From Albugo candida (Eukaryota; Oomycota; Peronosporomycetes; Albuginales): a stretch of 64,000 bases of DNA. Position numbers and translations under genes: made by a program. The notes under the pieces were generated by a model. The model saw only the letters and a program-made list of their open reading frames with translations. It had not been told where the DNA came from and did no database searches. The stretch lies in contig JBDOQK010000008.1 in assembly GCA_040437565.1 (NCBI GenBank), positions 580,909 to 644,908 on the forward strand, read 5' to 3'. This document shows positions 56,976 through 64,000 of the stretch, in pieces (within the stretch, counting starts at the first letter, position 1; each line of letters begins with the position of its first letter).

Positions 56976-57804
56976 TACGCATGGGATGCATTGGATTATA
57001 TGTGAGCTGTGCGCAGTTCCCTCCCTGTTTTATCGCTTCATATTGTGTACTTCATTCTCACTAATTGCTGTCGGCGGTCGTGCCTCGTGCTTCGCTATGA
57101 ATATAGGTCGGTCGTTTTCATGTCTCTGCACACGAACCGTGCGACTTGAGTCACCGAAAACGATAAAAAAAAACATGGCATGTGCTCTAAAAATATATCT
57201 GCGGCCGCTTAATCCACACGTATGTCAGCCTGCCATCAGGATGTCAACTTGTTTATATACATTAAGGAAATTTCTACGTCAGACTCGCTTTGAAGCGCGG
57301 TCATTTCGTCATTCTTAATATCACTGCATAATACCATTCTCCTTTGATTCGAACTCTCTCAAGCTTTATATTTAACTTCACTCTGGCACTCGATACATCT
57401 ACGAACTTTGATAATATCGCAGATCTCAGCACCACGCTATCATCCTCGAACTAATTTGACGTCAACGCTGACTACGCTTGCTTTTGTAACCATGATTGTC
57501 GGCTTATATATTCATTTCTCTCTGGTAACAGGAACCTGGCAATCCGTCTCATCCTACATCGTACGTGTCCTAAGGGCAGTTCTGTTGTACTGTCGAATTC
57601 GCATTTCAATAATTGCACAAATTCTACCTTTCCGTAACAGCTGCGCTGAATAAAAAGTCCATTTGATATGACTGGTTGCACACAGGAAAGGTTTTACAAT
57701 CTCATACAAAGTCCCTCAATAATTGCAGAAACCATCTGTTTAGATACTCATATTTGATTCTGTATGTGGAATCTCTGCATTCGTCACACAATTCAATTGA
57801 TCGA
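56976..57804. other. Upstream region of ferric-reductase gene
   Basis: Short plus-strand frames (56935-57318, 57408-57653) have no clear features. Part could be further relic of the tandem paralogue, and the right end should hold the promoter. Confidence 0.4.
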
Positions 57805-60352
57805 ATGGAATCCCAAAGTCCCAAAGCTGAGTACACCTCCGTACAAACTCCAAAGTGTGTAAAACCCGACATTGAGGCAAAATCGAGTCAGAATGGAACA
57901 TATAATCAACACCATTCCTTCAAACAAATCCTTTGGGTCATTAGCATGCAGTGCTTCATCATAGCGTGTGTTGGCGTGTTCTTGTACGGTCATATGGCAT
58001 ATTGGACCCCAACTTTCCAATTGCGTCTAAAGGAAAAGATTGGAGCATGGTGGGACGTCCCTTCATCCTTTATCGGATATTTTCTCTCTTCTACAGCACC
58101 CGGACACCAAGAAATGATTCGACCAACATATTTTCTCTTATTTTGCTTCGTTCCTCTCCTTGCGAGCGTTCTTCTCATCGAATGGATCAGCCGTCCGACT
58201 TTATATCGTGTATCGTCTCAATATCTCATGCAAGCAGGAACGCTCTTACGTCGTCGTCCAGTTATTTGGAATAAAACGAAATTGTGCTGGTACACTTTTG
58301 GAGAGCTTTTTCTGATTTTTCTGCTTACTTTTGGTAACTGCTGGGCGTATTCGTACGCCTACACTCGCTCTCGTTTGTATCAACACACTTTGTCGGAACC
58401 ACTGACCAAGAGCCAATATCTCGAAGCGCTTAGTGTTGGATTTGGGTATGTAAGCGTCTTCAATCTTGCATTTCTTTACATTTTTATCACGCGAAACCAC
58501 GCTTGGATGGAGTTTCTCGGAATCTCATACCCAAACGCTGTCAAGTATCATCGCTGGATTGGGACAATTGCGATCGTGACGGCTATTATCCACTTTGTTG
58601 TCTATTGTATCGCATATATCAGAGAGAAAAAACTTCTCAAAATGATCCTCCCATGCTGGAATTGTTCGCTAGGGAGTACAGAGGGAAAGGAGATTTGGGT
58701 CAATGTATTTGGAGGCATAACGCTGCTACTTTTCTTAACAATTGGAATCACATCGATTCCGTGGTTCCGAAGACGAAAATATGCGATATTTTACTCTGTT
58801 CATCAATTGTTTACCATCGCAATGATCACCCTTGTAATGCATTTTGCTGGGTCTGTATGGTGGATTCTACCGTCTGTTTTGCTGTATCTGACGACAAGAG
58901 CGATCTCATTCTGTAATGGACGCAGTNNNNNNNNNNNNNNNNNNNNNNNNNNNNNNNNNNNNNNNNNNNNNNNNNNNNNNNNNNNNNNNNNNNNNNNNNN
59001 NNNNNNNNNNNNNNNNNNNNNNNNNNTACTCTGTTCATCAATTGTTTACCATCGCAATGATCACCCTTGTAATGCATTTTGCTGGGTCTGTATGGTGGAT
59101 TCTACCGTCTGTTTTGCTGTATCTGACGACAAGAGCGATCTCATTCTGTAATGGACGCAGTTCCTTGTGGATCGATGCAATTGGAATTTATCAGAGTAGT
59201 GAAAGGGATGGGATTCTCGAACTTGTTATTGTTCGATCCACAGGAAAGGACGGAGAGTACGAAACGGGTCAGTTTGTATATCTCAATGTACCCGCAATCT
59301 CACAATTAGAATGGCATCCGTTCACTATTGCTTCCTCCCCAGCAACCGATCCTCAACGTCTCACTCTTCTCATAAAGCCTTTAGGAACTTGGACACAGCG
59401 GTTGGTAGAGCATCTTAATGAATGTGAAACGCAGGAATGCATGCCTGTGATGCATCTTGATGGGTTCTACGGTGCCTCTCTTCGACCCTTCTTTGATCAT
59501 CCCACACTCTGCATGGTCACCGGTGGCATTGGTGTGACTCCAGCAATACCGATTCTCGAAGATATCCTGAAACAAAACTTATTATCCAACGACTCACACG
59601 AGATTTTCTTTATTTTTGGCTTCCGTGAAATCGAGCTACTCCACCAATTATCGCCATTACTGCAGCGATTACGTGAAGCGGATTTACATCAGCGTTTCCA
59701 CACGTACCTTTTCTGGACATTAGCATCCAACTCAACGCTCGACAAACCATTAAATTATTCCCCGCATTCCATTCAGCCGCACAACTATCGCAAATTGCCA
59801 AATGCAAGAAACGATATGTCCAATAAGAGCGCTCATAGACCCTTTGGAAATGCTCTCCAGGGCGCTCAATGTGTCAAATGTATCGTACATGTGTCTACTT
59901 TTTTGGTCGCTGTCCTTTGTATCGGAGGAGTGGAATATAACAGCCAGTACATTAAGAAACACGCTCCAAACTTATGGCCTCTACAGCGCTGTGCAGCAGG
60001 AATTATTATGTATCTATGCATTCTGATCCCATTTTTTGCCATTTATCTTTGGCAACGCACTGAAGCCATTACGCCTTTGACGGAAATGAAAGCACAGTGG
60101 GAGTCTGTGAATCTCGATATCCTCACGTATCGCGATCTCTTGCACCATTTCAATGCGCAAAATGGCCGTCCTACAATCGACTCGATATTCGACCAAATGA
60201 TCGCTAAATCGCCACAATTGGCATCCACTTCTCGCCCATCTATCAGCGTCTTGGTGTCTGGTCCAGAAAGTCTTGAAAAGACTGTGCAGAAAGCTGTTGT
60301 GGACAGAGGAAGCAAACATTTTCGAGTCTTTTCAGAAGAATTCAATTTGTAG
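57805..60352 (+). CDS. Ferric-chelate reductase/NADPH oxidase-like flavocytochrome
   Basis: After collapsing the gap duplication the protein is about 770 aa, starting MESQSPKAEY. It has about eight membrane segments. Two pairs of heme-ligand histidines are visible: H249/H263 in KYHRWIGTIAIVTAIIHF and H333/H346 in SVHQLFTIAMITLVMHF. A FAD-binding HPFTIASS and an NADPH-binding GGIGVTPAIPIL follow, with a terminal VSGPESLEK. Between them a long insert contains two extra hydrophobic segments (ALQGAQCVKCIVHVSTFLV and IIMYLCILIPFFAIYLW), seen in FRE/oxidase proteins of oomycetes. Electrons pass from NADPH through FAD and two hemes to an external acceptor. Iron(III) reduction for uptake is more likely than superoxide production, but the sequence does not settle this. 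No EF-hands are present. Confidence 0.9.
58792..59161. repeat. Unmerged contig overlap flanking N gap in ferric reductase
   Basis: The 135 bases at 58792-58926 recur at 59027-59161 around the N run 58927-59026. Deleting one copy and the N run keeps frame. Confidence 0.88.
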
Positions 60353-60506
60353 TCTGAAAGTGGGACATTTGTCGTAAAAAGAATAAGAAAATGCGCGTAT
60401 CAGTTCGTACAGTACGACTTTTTTTTGTCGTGATCGCCCAAAAGTATGTTCTTAATTGGCAAAAGTCAAAGTCAAATCGTACGCGTGCGACGTATTCTGC
60501 CACAAC

Positions 60507-62310
60507 ATGAGATCGAGCTTCCCATTTTATTCTTCTGAGTTGCTGTCAAATGACTCGCATTTAGCACACTTACAATCAAGTCGGCAGCTCAGTAAGTCAG
60601 CTGATGTGATTGAAAGCAATTTCTCAATCAATACATCGCATCGACGCAGTTATAATATCTGCACGAATGAAAGCCGTGGGATTATCATCCAATACGCTGC
60701 GGTGGGTCTTATTTATGGTGCGATACCNNNNNNNNNNNNNNNNNNNNNNNNNNNNNNNNNNNNNNNNNNNNNNNNNNNNNNNNNNNNNNNNNNNNNNNNN
60801 NNNNNNNNNNNNNNNNNNNNNNNNNNNTGAAAGCCGTGGGATTATCATCCAATACGCTGCGGTGGGTCTTATTTATGGTGCGATACCTGGTACGATATAC
60901 CCATTCCTGCAGAATTATTACAATATGGAAGGAGACGAGATCGTAGCTGCTCGTAATCTCATCCTATTACCTTGGTCGTTCAAAATTGTGTACAATTTTC
61001 TTACTGATTGTGTACCGATCAGAGGATATCGTCGTCGACCGTATCTTTTACTCGGCTGGAGCCTTTGCGTCGCCATGCTTTTGCTGATGGCTTTCACCGA
61101 AGTGGAAGCACCGTACTTTACGGATCCGAGCGTGCGATTTGTGGTCCCGGAACGGTATACACATGAGCAGGAAGAGAGTATACACGCTGAAAGAAAACCA
61201 TCTGCGAGCAAATTTATTGTGTATATGATGTGGACGGCATTCGGCTATGTGTTAGTCGATGTCACAGCAGACGCTATGCTGGTCGAAGTCACTCAACGAG
61301 AGCCTGAGAACATTCGAGGACACACACACAGTGCTGCGTATACTGTTCGAAGTATAGCTATGATTGTAGCCAATTGTATCAGTGGTATTTGTTTCAATGG
61401 GAAGGATTATGGAGGCACATTTGACTTTTTTCTCACATTTCCAGAACTGATGTTTGCTTTTGCGATTTTCTTGCTGCCAGTTTTCCCCATTGCATGGTTT
61501 CTTGTCTACGAGAATCGCTTTGAAGCACAACCAATTCGCCACTACATCCAAGATATTTGGATTGCGCTTCAGACCAAATTCGTATACCAGTTGCTTGCAT
61601 ATAAATTCCTCTCAGGCATTTGTTCCAATTTTACTTCAGTCGCTTTAGAACCAATGCAAATGTATTGGCTCAAAGTGACACCGTTTATGGAGAAAATCGC
61701 AAACATTTTCAGTTTTTGCACTATCGCTGTCACATTTTTCACTATTGCAAAGTATGGCTTACAATGGAATTTGCGCAGGACTATCGTGGGGACTGCGCTA
61801 CTTTCCATCGGACTGGATTCGATGCGGACTTTGAGCACAACTTGGAATTATATACGTAATCCTTGGCTCTGGCTATTCCTTCCTGTCCTTGAGCAAATAC
61901 CTTTAGCAACGAGCTTCATATTGACAACGTACGTGTCGCTTGAGATTGGTGGCGTTGGACGAGAAGCTGCTTTGTATGGACTGCTTACATCAGTATCCAG
62001 TTTGGCCGAACCGGTGGGACAAACTATATCAAAACATATCAACGCGCAATTTCGTATCACCAACAAGGCGATACAACAGGATCCGAAGGACGTACGAATG
62101 CAGATCACCATCACTCTTGCTATAAAGTATGGCGCCCAGCTGTTTGCACTTGTATGGCTGCCATTGCTGCCTTTGCAGAAGCAGAAAACAACAAGACTAA
62201 CAGCAGGTCGTACTGATCAAGTCATCGGCTTGTGTACAATTGGGTATCTACTCTTGGCTTTTCTAGGCTCGATGGCGTCAAATCTGGTATCAGTCTGTAC
62301 AACTGGTTGA
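60507..62310 (+). CDS. BT1/FBT family folate-biopterin transporter
   Basis: The ATG at 60507 (MRSSFPFYSS) and removal of the gap duplicate give about 547 aa in frame. The protein has about 12 membrane segments and the family signatures IIIQYAAVGLIYGAIPGTIYPFL, LPWSFKIVYNFLTDCVPIRGYRRRPYL, FGYVLVDVTADAML and a GREAALYGLLTSVSSLAEPVG segment. BT1 proteins take up folates, biopterin or S-adenosylmethionine in trypanosomatids, cyanobacteria and plastids, and are expanded in oomycetes. The substrate here is unknown. The N-terminal 55 residues are soluble and Ser-rich. It lies 154 bases after the ferric reductase on the same strand and converges on GDT1. Confidence 0.92.
60668..60887. repeat. Unmerged contig overlap flanking N gap in BT1 gene
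   Basis: The 60 bases at 60668-60727 recur at 60828-60887 around the N run 60728-60827. Confidence 0.88.
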
Positions 62311-62484
62311 TCAATTGCGATAGAAAGTACACCGATCGATCGAGACCTTCAATACATATAGATGAGGCGGCCTTTGTGTACAAGACTCGAAATGATACGT
62401 CGTGTTGCAACCAATAGTTCTATTCAAGATTCACAAGTTGTGCACTTTGATATTTGGCGTCTCAATGTTGCCGCATTATCTTCT

Positions 62485-63791
62485 CTATGTGTTTGGGTCG
62501 ACGATGAAAGAATGAAAAGCAAATAAAAGGAAGAGAACGCCACCGACGATGGTTACTGTTCTCTCTGTGATACGTGATGCCAATATTTTTCCACCAACGA
62601 CAGCCAATCCGGTACACATAGAATGCCCCAAAATCGCTCCCAACGTAACTATGCGAGAAATAAAATCATATGTACGAAGAATACGTCAAAGTGTCTCTCA
62701 CCTCCAAAGGGATCGTTTGTTGCGGAAAGTGTGATAGTTGCAATCTGTATCCGATTCAAGTTTAAGATTTCCATTTTTTTCTTTTTTGACGAAAAAGTAA
62801 AATCACCTGTGATCGATCACCCCATTCTGCAAGAAAAGTAAGCAAAAAAGACTGAGTGAACATTTGTATCATTTCCTTTGTCGAGTTCACGGGACTGTCG
62901 CAGTCTTTGTCATTTCTGTCAGCCAAATTACGTTTTCCATGCTCCAACATAGCTTCCTGATCATTTTTTTGGGCTGTACTCTCTTCATCTCCAGAGATTC
63001 TTCGTCCTGCCAACTCTTCTTCAACTTCATCCAGCTCACTAGAAGGTCCACTATACCAAACAATGAGATTCACGATTCAAGTGGCAATCACTTTCCGTAC
63101 CTATCCGACATATCTCGAGAATCGTATAGCATTTTAAGACCAAAAAATACAAACTAAAAAAAATATCGGGTCAAAATGCGTGAGGATAGAATTTTCTCTG
63201 TCCTATCACTCTTACCAGCATCGCACCAGCATAATGTGTCATGTACTTTGGCAAAAATCTAGCAGCGACACCCCCCAGCACCACCGATAAAACGGTCATC
63301 ACAATCAAGGCACCGATAGCACCCGCGAAAACGATTATTCGATCGTGTTTCATGGAAAGGATTGCTGCTATGAAAAAAGTTTTGTCGCCCACTTCTGTGG
63401 CCCAAATAGACAGAATTCCGCTTGCGAATCCAGCCCAAAACTTATTAACGCTTGCCCGTGACGCTCTTGCACCAGCTCGTAAGGAGGAAGGGACACTCTT
63501 GGAGGCAAAAGAGTTCCAGTCTGTGACACCCAGTAATGGTTGGAGCGCACTTTGAAGAAGATGAACGTAGTTGGCAAATTCGCCGGTGTCAAGCTGGCCA
63601 TTATGATTTGTGTCCACACTATCAAAGGCAACTTGGATAGCAGACTCCTTTTTGTCCAATAAGTGAGGAGGATCAGATGGCGATATTTGCTTTGTATCCA
63701 CCAAATTATTCGCAACTACTTTGGTAGTAGAGATCGAGTATACTGTAAAAAGTGTCAGTGTGAGCAGATACCACGGAACGTGAAAACGCAT
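62485..63791 (-). CDS. GDT1: GDT1/TMEM165 family cation transporter with N-terminal EF-hand
   Basis: Five exons (63216-63791, 63101-63153, 62807-63050, 62702-62744, 62485-62648; introns 50-62 nt) join in frame to give 359 aa. A signal peptide (MRFHVPWYLLTLTLFTVYS) is followed by a canonical EF-hand loop DTNHNGQLDTGEF (about residues 64-76). The two UPF0016 halves follow: motif 1 in WATEVGDKTFFIAAILS and motif 2 in FLAEWGDRSQIATI. A charged cytosolic loop of about 85 residues separates the halves. GDT1 proteins exchange Ca2+/Mn2+ for H+ in the Golgi (yeast, human) or plastid. The EF-hand is not part of the usual family core and suggests luminal Ca2+ sensing. It converges on the BT1 gene, 174 bases apart. 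Confidence 0.92.
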
Positions 63792-63965
63792 TTGTTTCCT
63801 CAGTCAAATACGCTCCTTTTTTTTTTTTCCTCGGATACACTTTCAAGTACACTTTAGAGGTATCCACTTTGTAAAGAATAACACAATACTTAGGAGCAAC
63901 CAACAATATTAGTGTAACCCTTAACACATTTGTAATAATGCACAGGAGTACATTCAAGCGACACC

Positions 63966-63994
<29 letters not shown>
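63966..63994 (+). repeat. Poly-A tract
   Basis: A run of 29 A residues lies just inside the window end. It could be a microsatellite or the tail of a retroposed element, but no element is visible upstream. Confidence 0.6.
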
Positions 63995-63996
<2 letters not shown>

Positions 63997-64000
63997 AAAG

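Noticed and set aside
1-64000. CRISPR array, phage, operon or bacterial defence system
   Set aside because: I found no spaced direct-repeat array or phage/defence genes. Spliceosomal introns and eukaryotic families show nuclear eukaryotic DNA.

Overview
The window looks like nuclear DNA of an oomycete, most likely an Albugo-like white-rust pathogen (inference). The gene set fits: two START-FYVE proteins, a FYVE-flanked class 3 lipase, a BT1/folate-biopterin transporter, a membrane-anchored GH5 glucanase, a ferric-reductase-like oxidase, a stand-alone GAF protein and a pyruvate kinase with a mitochondrial-type leader. Genes are densely packed. Every intron I placed has GT-AG ends, and nearly all are about 50-70 nt. 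I worked out exon structures by hand from frame continuity and family conservation; no transcript or database search was available.

Layout. 0.1-33.8 kb is gene-rich: APC permease, START-FYVE protein, single-pass membrane protein, RING-H2 protein, DysF-FYVE-lipase-FYVE protein, secreted Tyr/Lys/Asp repeat protein, mitochondrial ribosomal S16, NOP14, an unknown 340-aa protein, GAF protein, SFT2, GH5 glucanase, phosphoglycerate mutase, pyruvate kinase, HAD hydrolase, second START-FYVE protein and an MFS transporter. 33.8-38.9 kb is gene-poor and holds a fold-back, TIR-bearing element. 38.9-53.1 kb is a retroelement nest. It is best read as a decayed plus-strand Ty3/gypsy element (LTRs near 38.9 and 52.8 kb) split by two minus-strand Ty1/copia elements, one of which still has both LTRs and a near-perfect 5-bp target-site duplication. 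53.1-57.8 kb holds a tRNA-Leu(CAA), a second copy of a short dispersed repeat and a decayed ferric-reductase relic. 57.8-63.8 kb returns to genes: an intact ferric-reductase/NADPH-oxidase-like protein, a BT1 transporter and a GDT1/TMEM165 cation transporter with an N-terminal EF-hand.

The sequence carries fourteen runs of about 100 N. At least thirteen are flanked by near-identical direct repeats of about 20-730 bp, the signature of contig ends that overlap but were not merged. They artificially duplicate parts of the lipase, NOP14, GH5, ferric reductase, BT1 and copia sequences. When each duplicate is collapsed, the interrupted genes (NOP14, ferric reductase, BT1) come out in frame.

Functional themes are membrane lipid signalling (four FYVE-type fingers, START domains, a lipase), central carbon metabolism (PGAM and pyruvate kinase as convergent neighbours), metal and vitamin transport (ferric reductase, BT1, GDT1) and candidate host-interface proteins (GH5 enzyme, repetitive secreted protein). 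I saw no operon, CRISPR array, phage or clearly new defence-type system. The most notable novelties are domain architectures and the nested or fold-back mobile DNA.
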